Shown piece after piece: positions 18,793 through 28,161 of a stretch of 64,000 bases of DNA; within the stretch, counting starts at the first letter, position 1; each line of letters starts with the position of its first letter. A model generated the notes under the pieces. It was not told the origin of the DNA. It searched no databases and worked only from the letters and a program-made list of their open reading frames with translations. The translations under genes were made by a program, and so were the position numbers. The stretch spans positions 1 to 64,000 of the forward strand of contig NC_023139.1 in NCBI RefSeq assembly GCF_000511385.1, read 5' to 3'. The stretch comes from Phaeobacter gallaeciensis DSM 26640 (GTDB lineage Bacteria > Pseudomonadota > Alphaproteobacteria > Rhodobacterales > Rhodobacteraceae).

Positions 18793-19215
18793 TCAAGGCA
18801 AAAGACGTCCAAGCAGGACTTCGAAAATGGTCCAGATCAGCAACGGTCCTGCAAGACCGCCTATGACCAACCACAGCGGCCGGCGCTCCCCCACCAGCCA
18901 CAGCAGCGTCAGCGCCAGCGCCGGTGCGGCCAAGAGAAACCCGAAGTGTTTCATCGCCAGGACTCCGGCCATGGCGATAAAGTAAACACCGGCAGTTTTT
19001 GCTGTCTGCCGCAGATCAAGCGCGTATGCTTCCCCGCGCTGGCAGGCCAGCGCGCCACCGAACAGGCCGATCACTGCGGCATAGACGCTGGGCAGAACCT
19101 CGGGCGGGATTGAGCCGTCGGGGTAGACGAGTTCTGTCTGTGCCGGGATCACGCCCCAGATCATCGTCGCAGCGAAAATGACAAAAAAAACACCGGATAT
19201 GCGTTGCAACGTCAT
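18793..19215 (-). CDS. Tripartite tricarboxylate transporter small permease (TctB)
   Basis: Small four-helix TctB subunit, 140 residues from MTLQRISGVFFVIFA at 19215. It has FPLAL-like PEVLPSVYAAVIGLFGGALACQRG and hydrophobic C-terminal helices. The position between tctC and tctA settles the identity, since TctB sequences are weakly conserved. Confidence 0.85.
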   Translation of the reverse strand: MTLQRISGVFFVIFAATMIWGVIPAQTELVYPDGSIPPEVLPSVYAAVIGLFGGALACQRGEAYALDLRQTAKTAGVYFIAMAGVLAMKHFGFLLAAPALALTLLWLVGERRPLWLVIGGLAGPLLIWTIFEVLLGRLLP

Positions 19216-19277
19216 GGCTTTCTCCTGTCGCAAAGCCCCGCGGCACAAGTTGCAGCCACGGGGCTAGGGATGGGGCG

Positions 19278-20225
19278 TTACTGAGCAAACAGAGCGCCGA
19301 TGGGGCCCAGCGAATCCTGCATCATCTGCCGGGTACCCTCGGGGCCGAGGTTGACTGCAGGGGCGCTGACCGCGTTCTGCACCACCGTTTGCACGGCCTC
19401 ATCGGCCACGGCTTTGTCCATGGCATCAGCAAGCGCGGTTTTTACGTCGGAGGGTAGGCTTCCGGGGGCTGCAATGTAGAAATAGGGAGCGATGAAGAAA
19501 TCATGGCCGGATTCGATCAACGTTGGCACATCGGGGGCAGAGCTGAGCCGCTTGTCCGACAGGCTGGCGATGGTCTTCATCTGACCCTCTTCGATGAACG
19601 GCAGATGGGCGCCAGTGCCGAAAGCGGCATCGACCTGACCTCCAAGTAGCAGTTTATTCATTTCGGCGCCGCTTTCGGCTTTCACCATGCGGAAATTAAC
19701 GCCTTCCTGCTGGCCGATCTTTTGCAGGATTGCCTTTGCGTCTGGCGCATCCCAGGCAATCTTGGCAGAGCCTTCCGTGCGGGCAAATTCAACTAGTTCC
19801 CCGATCGAGGAGAACGTTGCATCGCCGCCCGCGATCAGTGCGGTTTCTGCCACGGTGACGGTGCCGATGTAGTCAAAGCTGTCCAGTGTAAAGGGCACCG
19901 AGTCGGGACGCTGGCTAAGCGCCATCAGCGGCGGGATGTTCACCGCCATTCCCAGTACCAGCCCGTCGGGTGCTTCGTTGACAAGAGCGCTGAGCATGGC
20001 GACACCGCCGCCGCCGGGGCGGTTTTCCACCACCACATCCCAGCCTGTCTGGCGTTCGATGGTGGCCGCGAGCACCCGGCCCATGGTGTCGGTCTCGCCC
20101 CCGGCGCCAAAGCCAATGCGCAACACAATGGGTTCTTCCGGCGTCCAGGCAGCCGCCGCTTGCGGCAGACTGAGGGCCGTTGCAGCTGCAAATGCAGCAG
20201 TCTTGAGCAGGTTATTGAGTTTCAT
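19278..20225 (-). CDS. Tripartite tricarboxylate transporter binding protein (TctC)
   Basis: BugT/TctC-type periplasmic receptor, 315 residues, with signal peptide NNLLKTAAFAAATALSLPQAAAA. Family features: the PEEPIVLRIGFGAGGETDTMGRVLA start region, VVENRPGGGGVAMLSALVNEAPDG, and LSQRPDSVPFTLDSFDYIGTV. It leads the tctCBA operon; kynU lies 190 bp further downstream in order of transcription direction reversed (upstream on this strand), so the transporter may be expressed with kynureninase. Confidence 0.92.
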   Translation of the reverse strand: MKLNNLLKTAAFAAATALSLPQAAAAWTPEEPIVLRIGFGAGGETDTMGRVLAATIERQTGWDVVVENRPGGGGVAMLSALVNEAPDGLVLGMAVNIPPLMALSQRPDSVPFTLDSFDYIGTVTVAETALIAGGDATFSSIGELVEFARTEGSAKIAWDAPDAKAILQKIGQQEGVNFRMVKAESGAEMNKLLLGGQVDAAFGTGAHLPFIEEGQMKTIASLSDKRLSSAPDVPTLIESGHDFFIAPYFYIAAPGSLPSDVKTALADAMDKAVADEAVQTVVQNAVSAPAVNLGPEGTRQMMQDSLGPIGALFAQ

Positions 20226-20415
20226 GTGGTCCTCCCGTTGGTTTTTGAAATCTTTGGCTCTGCGCACTGGTGGTGGCCACGGGGCATCATTCTGCACCCG
20301 ATGGGATGCAGAGTTTCAGGCGCAGGGCAGGCAGCGTCACAGGATGCGCCGCCAAGGCGGTCCCGTGAAGTCAGTGGTTTAGGGGCAGATGCCGCACATG
20401 GAGCGCGGCGGCCGA

Positions 20416-21666
20416 TCAGGTTACGGTGTTGACGACGTTAAAGCGGTCTTCTTTCCACTCTTCAGTTCTCATCACCTCATAAAGGTGGTTGGCGGCGTCC
20501 CAGACATCGGCAAAGCGCAGGTACAGCGGCGTGAAGCCGAAGCGCATCACGTTGGGCTGGCGGAAGTCGCCGATCACGCCACGTGCAATCAGCGCCTGCA
20601 CAATGGCATAGCCGCCCTCGGCATGGGTTAGTGAGACCTGACCGTTGCGTAGCGTGCCGTCTTTCGGGCTGTAAAAGCCGATACCAAAGTCATCAGCGAA
20701 GCTCTCAACCAGCTGGACGAACAGATCCGACAATGCCCGGCCTTTGGAATAGAGATCGGTGATATTAACATCATCAAAGACCGCTAGTCCCGATTGCAGC
20801 GCGCGCATCGACAGGGTGTGCTGGGTGCCGCACAACAGCGCACGGGCGCCTTCACCCTGGCGGTAGCTCTGCTCGAATTTGAAGGGGGCGGCATGGCCAT
20901 GCCAGCCGGAGAGCGGCTGGGTGAACTTGCCGTGGTGGCGCTTGGCTGCATAGGCATAGGCGGGTGATCCCGGCCCGCCGTTGAGGTATTTATAGGTACA
21001 GCCGACAGCGAAATCGACATTCAGATCGTGCAGATCGACCGGGATCACTCCGGCAGAATGGCACATGTCTACCATCACCAAGGCGCCGCGTTCATGCGCC
21101 AGCTTGGTCAACGCCTTTACGTCGCGGATCACGCCAGAGCGGTAATCCACGTGGTTCAGCATCACCACCGCTGTGTTGGCGTCGATCATATCCTCTATCC
21201 GGTCGCCGTCGCGGCCTTCCAATGCCAGGGTGGCGCCGTCCAAAGTGGATCGGACGCCCTCTGCCATATAGAGATTGGTTGGAAAGGAGGTGCCCTCTGC
21301 CACGATTTTGCGACGGCCGGGCTGCATCGAAAGCGCTGCGTGCAGAGTCTTGTAGATGTTGAGGGAGGTGGTGTCACAGACCACAATCTCGCCCTCGCCG
21401 GCGCCCAGCATCTGAGCAAGACGATCCCCCAGCGTGTCGGTCAGCATGAACCAGCCGGCGGTGTTGTGGCTGCGGATCAGCCCCTTAGCCCATTCTTCGC
21501 GCATGGTTCGGTCAATGCTGTCGAATACAGCTTTCGGAGCCGGACCCAGAGAATTGCCATCCAGGTAGATGGTGCCTTCTTCAATGAAGAATTCGTCGCG
21601 CTTGTGCGCCAGCGGATCTTGGCTGTCTAGAGCCTCAGCGGCGTTGCGGGTGGGGGTGAGGGCCAT
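20416..21666 (-). CDS. kynU: Kynureninase
   Basis: PLP enzyme (fold type I), 416 residues, cleaving kynurenine or 3-hydroxykynurenine to alanine and anthranilate or 3-hydroxyanthranilate. Diagnostic segments: YLDGNSLGPAPKAV (about 34-47), WFMLTDTLGDRLAQMLGA, VVMLNHVDYRSGVIRDV, VMVDMCHSAGVIPVDL with Asp200, and the Schiff-base Lys226 in CTYKYLNGGPG. ATG 21666 follows AAGGAAAG. It is divergent from a GntR regulator with clear palindromes between, and 3-hydroxyanthranilate dioxygenase is 2.4 kb away. No tryptophan dioxygenase or formamidase is in the window. Confidence 0.94.
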   Translation of the reverse strand: MALTPTRNAAEALDSQDPLAHKRDEFFIEEGTIYLDGNSLGPAPKAVFDSIDRTMREEWAKGLIRSHNTAGWFMLTDTLGDRLAQMLGAGEGEIVVCDTTSLNIYKTLHAALSMQPGRRKIVAEGTSFPTNLYMAEGVRSTLDGATLALEGRDGDRIEDMIDANTAVVMLNHVDYRSGVIRDVKALTKLAHERGALVMVDMCHSAGVIPVDLHDLNVDFAVGCTYKYLNGGPGSPAYAYAAKRHHGKFTQPLSGWHGHAAPFKFEQSYRQGEGARALLCGTQHTLSMRALQSGLAVFDDVNITDLYSKGRALSDLFVQLVESFADDFGIGFYSPKDGTLRNGQVSLTHAEGGYAIVQALIARGVIGDFRQPNVMRFGFTPLYLRFADVWDAANHLYEVMRTEEWKEDRFNVVNTVT

Positions 21667-21720
21667 TGGCTTTCCTTCTCGGGCTGGGTGTGCGACTGAT
21701 AAAAACAAGTGAACACCTAG

Positions 21721-21752
21721 AATCGTATATGATTTAATTTATCGTATACGAT
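21721..21752. promoter_or_regulatory. Two operator palindromes between kynU and the GntR gene
   Basis: A perfect 12-bp palindrome ATCGTATACGAT (21741-21752) lies next to a near-perfect one, AATCGTATATGATT (21721-21734). Spacing is 19 bp centre to centre, on one face of DNA. They probably bind the GntR/FCD protein and control both divergent transcription units. Confidence 0.75.
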
Positions 21753-21773
21753 TATTTCTTTGGAGGTCAATCA

Positions 21774-22496
21774 GTGGATTTGCCCGCGTCGTCAAAATCG
21801 GAAATGGCCTATCAATTCCTTCTCAAGCAGTTGATTGAGGCGAAAATTCCGCCAGAGGCGCCGCTGCGGATCCCGGCATTGGGAAAGGATAGCGGCCTAG
21901 GTGTGACGCCGATGCGCGAGGCGTTGCGGCGACTGGAGAGTGAACGATTCGTGGTGATGGAGAACAATCGTGGCTTCCGCGCTGCGGCGGTGACGCAAGC
22001 AGAACTGATGGACCTGGAAGGCTGTCGGCTCGTGATCGAAACCGCCCTGCTGCGCGAGGCGATTGCGCATGGTGATGATGTCTGGGAGGCAGGGATCCTA
22101 TCCAGCCACCATCTGCTGGCCAAAGCGGTCGAGCCGGCGGAGACAAGCAACCTTGATGACTTGCGGTTGTGGTCGGACCGGCACCGCGGTTTCCATAGGG
22201 CGCTGTTGGTGGCGTCGCGCTCACAATGGCTGAATTTGTTCTACGATCAGATATCCAACCATCTGGACCGACATTTCTTCAGCATGTTCACAGGCGACAA
22301 CCGCAGTAAGTTCCTAGGGAGTCCGGAATTGATCTCTCACAGCCGTGCCGCCCTTGGCATTGCGCATCACACCAAGCTGATGGAGGCGGTATTGGCGCGC
22401 GATGAGGATCGGGCCGTGCGCCTGCTGGAAGAGCACGCGGGCTTCACTCGTCGCTTCTTTGACCGGGTGGAAGACCAGAGCGAAAGCAGCCCGTAG
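21774..22496 (+). CDS. GntR-family (FCD) transcriptional regulator
   Basis: Repressor of 240 residues starting at GTG 21774, with TTGGAGG upstream. The GntR winged helix (MAYQFLLKQLIEAKIPPEAPLRIPALGKDSGLGVTPMREALRRLESERFV) is followed by an FCD all-helical ligand domain with metal-type His residues (HRGFHRALL, HTKLMEAVLARD). FCD regulators often sense carboxylate metabolites. It is divergent from kynU and upstream of the aldehyde dehydrogenase and 3-hydroxyanthranilate dioxygenase genes on its strand, so it is the likely local controller of the kynurenine-type cluster. Confidence 0.9.
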   Translation: MDLPASSKSEMAYQFLLKQLIEAKIPPEAPLRIPALGKDSGLGVTPMREALRRLESERFVVMENNRGFRAAAVTQAELMDLEGCRLVIETALLREAIAHGDDVWEAGILSSHHLLAKAVEPAETSNLDDLRLWSDRHRGFHRALLVASRSQWLNLFYDQISNHLDRHFFSMFTGDNRSKFLGSPELISHSRAALGIAHHTKLMEAVLARDEDRAVRLLEEHAGFTRRFFDRVEDQSESSP

Positions 22497-22612
22497 ACCG
22501 GTGGGCGGATTGGCTATCAGGAAACAGCATATCTGCTTTCCCGGATATCAGTTGAACGCTTGTGCCAGGCCTGCGCCTAATCGGGTCGTTCAATTCCAGG
22601 AGGCGCAGGCAC

Positions 22613-24043
22613 ATGTATCCCGATCTCAACCTCTTTATCGATGGCCAGTGGCGGAAGGCGGAGCGCAGTATCGCTGTCGTTAACCCGGCCAGCGAAGAAG
22701 AATTGGGGCAGCTGCCCTGCGCCGGTCGCGCGGATCTGGAGGATGCGCTGGCGGCGGCGGAGCGGGGGCTGGCGGTCTGGAGCCGCACCGCGCCGCGTGA
22801 ACGTGCCGATATCATCCTGCGGGCCGCCGCGCTGATGCGCGAGCGGCAGGAAGTGATCGCACAGACCATCACAGCCGAGCACGGTAAGCCGCTTGCACAG
22901 GCCCGGCTGGAGGTTATCCGTGGCGCTGAGTTCTTTGAATGGGATGCAGGTGAGGCTATGCGCGCCTATGGGCGTGTCATTCCGGCGGCGGCGGGCTCAA
23001 AACTGTCAGTCCATCATCATCCTATCGGGGTGGTTGCGGCATTCTCACCCTGGAACTTTCCCATGAGCCAGCCTGCTCGCAAGGTTGCGGGGGCGCTGGC
23101 ATCGGGCTGTTCGATTATTCTGAAGGCAGCCGAGGAAACGCCCGGCGGCGCGGTGCATATCGTGCGCGCATTTCAGGATGCGGGCCTGCCGGCTGGGGTC
23201 CTGAACCTGGTGTTCGGGGTGCCCTCAGAGATCTCTGAATATCTGATCCCACAGCCGGCGGTAAAGCTCGTGGCTCTGACCGGGTCCACTGCCGTAGGGC
23301 GCCAGCTGACAAGTCTTGCTGCCAGGCACGACACCCGCGCGCTGATGGAGCTGGGCGGCCATGCGCCCGTCATTGTCTGCGAAGATGCGGATGTGGAAAA
23401 GGCTGCGGTCAGTGGCGCCATCCGCAAGATGCGCAATACCGGTCAGGTCTGCACATCACCGACCCGTTTTTTTGTTCATCGCAGCATTTTTGAGGAGTTC
23501 AAGGCCCGCTTCACCGAACGTGCGGCCGCAACCGTCGTTGGCAACGGCGTGGAGCCGGGCGTCGAGATGGGGCCAACCGCCAACGAGCGCCGCCTCCCGG
23601 TGCTGACGGCGCTGGTCGAGGATGCGGTTGCCAAGGGCGCGGAGCTTCTGACCGGCGGCGCGCGGCTAGGCGAGCGGGGCTATTTTTTCCAACCTACAGT
23701 GCTGGCCGATGTTCCGCCTGAGGCTCGGATCATGCAGGAGGAGCCTTTTGGGCCGATTGCGGTACTGAACCCGGTGGCAGATCTGGATGCAGCCATCGCG
23801 GCGGCAAATGCGGTGCCCTACGGGCTGGCGGGCTATGGCATGACAAACCGCGCCGATTACATCGACCGGATGATCGACGAAGTCGAGGTTGGCAACCTTT
23901 CGATCAACACGTTGGAGGCCTCTCTACCGGAAACCCCCTTTGGTGGGATCAAGGCCAGCGGCCAGGGCCGCGAAGGTGGCGCCGAGGGTTTGGACAGCTA
24001 TCTGACTGTCAAGAACGTTTGGCATTCCCGCAGCATCGCCTGA
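22613..24043 (+). CDS. NAD(P)-dependent aldehyde dehydrogenase (SSADH-like)
   Basis: Aldehyde dehydrogenase of 476 residues, cytoplasmic. Active-site residues are all visible: Asn148 in SPWNFP, Lys171 in ILKAAEETP, Glu246 in MELGGHAP and the nucleophile Cys280 in GQVCTSPTR. Overall style is the succinate-semialdehyde/2-aminomuconate-semialdehyde-like branch. ATG 22613 follows AGGAGG. It lies 45 bp before 3-hydroxyanthranilate 3,4-dioxygenase on the same strand. A natural role would be oxidation of a semialdehyde formed after ring cleavage, but the usual ACMS decarboxylase is not in the window, so the substrate is open. Confidence 0.88.
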   Translation: MYPDLNLFIDGQWRKAERSIAVVNPASEEELGQLPCAGRADLEDALAAAERGLAVWSRTAPRERADIILRAAALMRERQEVIAQTITAEHGKPLAQARLEVIRGAEFFEWDAGEAMRAYGRVIPAAAGSKLSVHHHPIGVVAAFSPWNFPMSQPARKVAGALASGCSIILKAAEETPGGAVHIVRAFQDAGLPAGVLNLVFGVPSEISEYLIPQPAVKLVALTGSTAVGRQLTSLAARHDTRALMELGGHAPVIVCEDADVEKAAVSGAIRKMRNTGQVCTSPTRFFVHRSIFEEFKARFTERAAATVVGNGVEPGVEMGPTANERRLPVLTALVEDAVAKGAELLTGGARLGERGYFFQPTVLADVPPEARIMQEEPFGPIAVLNPVADLDAAIAAANAVPYGLAGYGMTNRADYIDRMIDEVEVGNLSINTLEASLPETPFGGIKASGQGREGGAEGLDSYLTVKNVWHSRSIA

Positions 24044-24088
24044 AGCACTGCGCGCAAGGCAACAGTTATAGTCCCAAGGAGATCAAAC

Positions 24089-24655
24089 ATGTCCAATCAT
24101 CCTACTCTGAAGCCCTTCAATTTTCAAAAATGGCTGGCGGAGAACGCGGACAAGCTGAAGCCGCCGGTCGGCAATCAGCTGCTGCACAAGGACGGCGACG
24201 GCATGATTGTCATGGTGGTCGGCGGTCCCAACACCCGCTGCGATTTCCATGATGATCCGGTGGAGGAATGGTTCTTTCAGCAGAAGGGCGACATGATGAT
24301 CAAAATCGCGGATGGCGGTAAGATCTATGATGTGCCGGTGCGAGAGGGTGAGGTATTCATGTTGCCGCCGCATGTGCGCCATGCGCCGCAACGCCCGCAG
24401 GAGGGCTCAATCGGCATCGTCGTCGAGGCGCCGCGCCGGCCCGGTATGAAAGAGGGCTTTGAGTGGTTTTGCTTCAACTGCGAGGCGCTGGTTCACCGTG
24501 AAGAGGTCACACTGGATGGTACAGACGGCATCGTCTCGGCATTGCCCAAGATTTACGAGGCATTCCACTCCAATATCGAGGCGCGCACTTGCAAAACGTG
24601 TGGTGAGGTCCACCCAGGTAAGGGCAAGCCGCCACAGGGATGGGTTCAACTTTGA
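24089..24655 (+). CDS. 3-hydroxyanthranilate 3,4-dioxygenase
   Basis: Cupin ring-cleaving dioxygenase (HAO/NbaC type), 188 residues, opening 3-hydroxyanthranilate to 2-amino-3-carboxymuconate semialdehyde. Iron ligands by pattern are His54, Glu60 (RCDFHDDPVEEWFFQ) and His98 (PPHVRHAPQRP). The second, rubredoxin-like metal site typical of bacterial members is present: C128-x2-C131 and a second CxxC in RTCKTCGEVH. It ends the GntR-ALDH-HAO run. With kynureninase nearby it gives two consecutive steps of the kynurenine pathway. Confidence 0.95.
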   Translation: MSNHPTLKPFNFQKWLAENADKLKPPVGNQLLHKDGDGMIVMVVGGPNTRCDFHDDPVEEWFFQQKGDMMIKIADGGKIYDVPVREGEVFMLPPHVRHAPQRPQEGSIGIVVEAPRRPGMKEGFEWFCFNCEALVHREEVTLDGTDGIVSALPKIYEAFHSNIEARTCKTCGEVHPGKGKPPQGWVQL

Positions 24656-25031
24656 ACTGACCCCCAGTACGGGGGCCGTCGGAAATTCTGATTGCGCGGC
24701 GCTCACCACGGCGAGCGCAGTTGGCGGCTTTGGTTTCGATATGCCGAGGCAACAGGGGGGGAAGCTGGGAATATCCATGCAAGCTTATCTCCTCGGACCA
24801 TCTTGCCAAGGCTACATCAAAGCCTTGGCTCAAAATGGACTAGGTCGGCGATCGCCTCGCCATCACGCGCTCAGATCGGTTCGGGTGCTCTCTCAACTAA
24901 CTCATGTACATCGTCGCGAACCTGAAAACGCGAGAACTCGGAGTGATCAGCCTCGAAAAACAGCTCGATGTCATGCGCACTGGCGGTGGGGAGCAGCGCA
25001 GACTATCAACTGCGCCGCTGGTTAGCTGTGG
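24656..25031. other. Gap without a convincing gene
   Basis: A short hairpin (CCCCC-AGTAC-GGGGG, near 24661-24675) follows the dioxygenase stop and may help termination, but no T-run follows. Nothing else stands out; small ORFs here lack ribosome binding sites and any family pattern. Confidence 0.4.
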
Positions 25032-25241
25032 TCAGTTGTTGTCGACCAGGTCCTTCAGTTCATCCGCAATCTGCGTATCGGCATCGGCTTTGTCTACCTG
25101 GTCAGCCAGATCCCCCTTAAGCGCACCCTCTGTGTCTGCATGGGTGGGATCACCATTTTCACCCGCACGATTTTTCAAAGGGATATGCTGTTCAGATCCA
25201 TTCAGATCATACAGCTGCTCTTTCGGTTCGAACTTTGTCAT
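25032..25241 (-). CDS. Small acidic hypothetical protein
   Basis: Protein of 69 residues, hydrophilic and rich in Asp, Asn and Gln (for example EGALKGDLADQVDKADADTQIADELKDLVDNN), with no signal peptide or membrane segment. ATG 25241 is preceded by AGGAGCA at normal spacing, so it is probably real. A GGAAC-N16-TGTT element about 75-100 bp upstream resembles the EcfG general-stress promoter of alphaproteobacteria, suggesting a stress-induced protein. I do not recognise the family. Confidence 0.6.
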   Translation of the reverse strand: MTKFEPKEQLYDLNGSEQHIPLKNRAGENGDPTHADTEGALKGDLADQVDKADADTQIADELKDLVDNN

Positions 25242-25314
25242 GGGACTTGCTCCTGTTCAGCTCAGATCAGCCGACGATCGCCGACTTAACTGCGTTTGAT
25301 TGATATATAATAAG

Positions 25315-25339
25315 AACAGTCGACGCGGCAGAAGGTTCC
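25315..25339 (-). promoter_or_regulatory. Possible EcfG-type stress promoter
   Basis: On the minus strand GGAAC (25339-25335) and TGTT (25318-25315) are separated by 16 bp, one mismatch from the EcfG consensus GGAAC-N16/17-CGTT. It points to the 69-residue acidic protein gene. Confidence 0.35.
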
Positions 25340-25760
25340 TGCTGCCCGCCAGTCCAAGCCGTTTTCAGCATCTTATCTGACAGCTCGCGGTCAAATCCCT
25401 GATGTCAGCAACCAGTTCTCCTTTGCAGGTAGGGGCAGCTGACTACGTAGATGGCAATCTTCAACCATATATGGTTTCCGAGCCTCGCCCCGACGACACT
25501 CTGCCTTAGGCGGGGAAAAACCCAGTCACTTTCGAAAAGGATGCGGCTGAAACGAGCGACTGGGTCGCCATCGGAACGCGACAGATACATTCTGGGTTGC
25601 TCTTATGATTGTAACTTTTACATGTTGAGGGATGAAGCGTTAGGCTTCTGCTCGCTTTTAGAATTTCGTTGGATTTGCCGTCAGAACCGACAGCTGAAGA
25701 GTGCAAAATATCGGGTATCATGGGCGTAAAAATATCAAATATATAGGTAGCTTAGGCTTC
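25340..25760. other. Gap upstream of the four-part regulator
   Basis: Mostly A+T-richer DNA with no supportable gene. It must carry the promoter of the regulator at 25761; A+T-rich tracts such as AAATATATAGG near 25739 are the only candidates. No clear operator is visible. Confidence 0.4.
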
Positions 25761-27824
25761 ATGACCGATACCGTAAAGCATCCCGATGGCGGAAACCAAC
25801 TTCAGATTGGAGAGCATTTCTATGATCCGGTATCCAATGAACTCTTAGACCCGTCTGGAAACACGGTTCGGTTGCGGCCTCAGTCTGGCCAGGTCTTAGC
25901 CGTATTGGCCAGACAATCAGGTACAGTGATTACCAAGTCTGAACTGTTTGCTGCCGTCTGGCCGAATACGAGTGTGACGGATGACAGCCTCACACAATGC
26001 ATCTCGGAAATTCGCAAATCGTTGGGGGATAGCGATCGCAAGTTGCTTCGCACCATTCCAAAACAAGGATACCTGTTGGATAGTCGATCCGTTGTTCTCG
26101 CCAGTACCACGCAGAAAACTCTGCCTCACCATATCAGCGCCGACCTGATAGAATGGGAGGCGACACGCCAGCGTACTGTGATGATCATATGTCGACCTGC
26201 AGGAGGGCCTGACCAAACCTCGCTGCATGACGCGGTACAATCGGTGGTACGGCTGCACCGACCCACCGGGGCGAAAGCAATTGATGGAAACAGTGCAACT
26301 CTGACCTTTGCAACCCCAATCGAAGCAGTTCGATGCAGCCGGGCCTTGAACAGGAGTGCAGGTGCGTTGGGAATTGGCGTTCTTCGCACTGCCTTCGATA
26401 CTCTTGAAAGAAGCCGGATCGCAGCCTTGTCAAAATTGCTGCGAGTGTCGAACGATGGGCGGGAATACGCCACCGTAGAGGTAAGGGATCAGCTGCACTT
26501 CAGTTTGGAATGCGAATTCGAGGATCTAGGAGATCAGCATCAACTGGCTGAGGTCGATGGTATCCGCTTGTATCGTGTGCACCGATATGGATCGACATAC
26601 TATCCTGCTGCGCGCACCAATCTGGACGATGTATTGCCAACAGTGGCTGTCCTACCGTTTACTACACGTAATCGCAGCGCTCATGATCCTGTTCTGGCCA
26701 ATGTCTTGGTTGATGACATCATATCGGCATTATCCCAATCAACTGACCTCAACGTAATTTCACGTCTCTCAACGTTCGGAATCCGGACAGAAAACATGAC
26801 GTTGGAGCTTTGCAAAAAGACGTTCAACGCAGAATTTCTGATGTCCGGGGTCTGCGACGAAGATGGCGCACGGGTGATCGTCACTCTTGAATTGACCGAT
26901 GTTTCTTCCGGCAAGATTTTATGGTCAGAGCGGATCTTGAAGCCGTTAGAAAGCTGGATCAACAATCTCAGTGTTATTGATGAGATTGTGATGAGCGTTC
27001 GCAAAGCGATTAGCCTCAATGAAGTGCGAAAATCACGATTGCAGCCAATCACATCGTTGAAAAATTCAACGCTTTTGCTGGGTGCGGTTGCTCTCATGCA
27101 TAGGCTATCCAAATCCGATTTCCAAGCGGCGCGGGTCATGTTGGATGAGTTGATGGATCGAACTCCCGATCACCCATTAGTTTTGTCCTGGGTGGCCCGG
27201 TGGTATGTTCTTCAGGTCCAACAAGGTTGGACAGAAACGCCAGAAAATGATGGTCAGAGTGCGCTACAGTATACATCGCGTGCGCTCGAAATTGATCCAG
27301 AATGTGCATTGGGTCTTATTAGCGAAGGTGCTGTTTTAGTTAATCTCTTTAGGGATTTGGAGCTTGCACAAGATCGCTATAATACAGCGCTGGAAGTGAA
27401 CCCGAACGATGCAAACGGACGCCTGCTGCGGGGTACGCTTTATGCGTTTCAAGGACAGGGGGATCTGGCGGTCAGCGACACCGAACTTGCCATGCATCTT
27501 GCCCCGCTCGACCCGCATCGCTTCATGTTCCTGGCGCTTTCTGCTGGAGCGAGCCTCGCCGCTGATAATTTGCCCCGTACCGTTGAACTGGCGGAGGCTT
27601 CGCTTCGGCTGAACCGGTCACATGCCTCTACTTTGCGGATAAAAGCTGTCGCACAATTGCGCTTGGGACGTGAGAGCGACGCGCGTAAAACGACTAGAGA
27701 GCTGCTGAGAGTGCAGCCTAATCTGACTGTCGACGGATGGCTGAAACGGTCTCCCAGTTCCTCTTATCAAGTCGGTTTACGTTTTGCGGAAACGCTGAAG
27801 GACCTCGGGATTCCTGAAACCTAA
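25761..27824 (+). CDS. Winged-helix regulator with cyclase-like, TolB-like and TPR domains
   Basis: Regulator of 687 residues from MTDTVKHPDG. Domains in order: OmpR/CadC-type winged helix (about 14-105, VRLRPQSGQVLAVLARQ then DDSLTQCISEIRKSLGD and IPKQGYLL); a degenerate class III nucleotide-cyclase-like domain (about 136-276) lacking obvious metal and base-binding residues; a TolB/FlgO N-terminal-like domain (about 292-420, TVAVLPFTTRN, ISRLSTFGIR, GKILWSERI); then TPR helices (about 430-680, ALEIDPECALGLISEGAVL and similar). No transmembrane helix is visible. Related proteins are often annotated as adenylate cyclase or HilA-like. It lies upstream of the PAP2-subtilase genes and probably governs them. 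Confidence 0.8.
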   Translation: MTDTVKHPDGGNQLQIGEHFYDPVSNELLDPSGNTVRLRPQSGQVLAVLARQSGTVITKSELFAAVWPNTSVTDDSLTQCISEIRKSLGDSDRKLLRTIPKQGYLLDSRSVVLASTTQKTLPHHISADLIEWEATRQRTVMIICRPAGGPDQTSLHDAVQSVVRLHRPTGAKAIDGNSATLTFATPIEAVRCSRALNRSAGALGIGVLRTAFDTLERSRIAALSKLLRVSNDGREYATVEVRDQLHFSLECEFEDLGDQHQLAEVDGIRLYRVHRYGSTYYPAARTNLDDVLPTVAVLPFTTRNRSAHDPVLANVLVDDIISALSQSTDLNVISRLSTFGIRTENMTLELCKKTFNAEFLMSGVCDEDGARVIVTLELTDVSSGKILWSERILKPLESWINNLSVIDEIVMSVRKAISLNEVRKSRLQPITSLKNSTLLLGAVALMHRLSKSDFQAARVMLDELMDRTPDHPLVLSWVARWYVLQVQQGWTETPENDGQSALQYTSRALEIDPECALGLISEGAVLVNLFRDLELAQDRYNTALEVNPNDANGRLLRGTLYAFQGQGDLAVSDTELAMHLAPLDPHRFMFLALSAGASLAADNLPRTVELAEASLRLNRSHASTLRIKAVAQLRLGRESDARKTTRELLRVQPNLTVDGWLKRSPSSSYQVGLRFAETLKDLGIPET

Positions 27825-28161
27825 GCGGAATCTCAAGTGGAACCGTTGTTTTGGCGGCATCATAGCACGATGATAAGAGGTGCAACTTTATTTTGTTTCA
27901 TTTATTTTAAAACGCCCTAAGGTAGTAATCGCTGCGCCTTGGCGCATTGGGGATGCATCGTTCCCCAGTGTTGGTTTCTGGTAGGTTTTGGCGCCGCAAG
28001 GGGGTGTAAAGGTCGGTCAGTGTGAGAGCGGCATGGTAGGCGGCGCCAGTAGAATGGCGTCGTTTGAGCATAATTTTTCATACGAGCGTTGCCCCGAACA
28101 ATTTAAGGCCGTGACATGCCATCTGATCTCTTCCTGATCGGGTGACTATCGCGAGTACCCT
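27825..28161. other. Gap with small hairpins between the regulator and the PAP2-like gene
   Basis: Holds two short inverted repeats, TGCGCC-TT-GGCGCA (27933-27946) and GGGGA-N8-TCCCC (27949-27966), and A+T-rich DNA. They could be the end of the regulator transcript or sites for it. No T-run follows and no gene is supportable. Confidence 0.4.

Noticed and set aside
25032..25241. Acidic small protein as an antitoxin
   Set aside because: No toxin partner is adjacent and no DNA-binding fold is visible.
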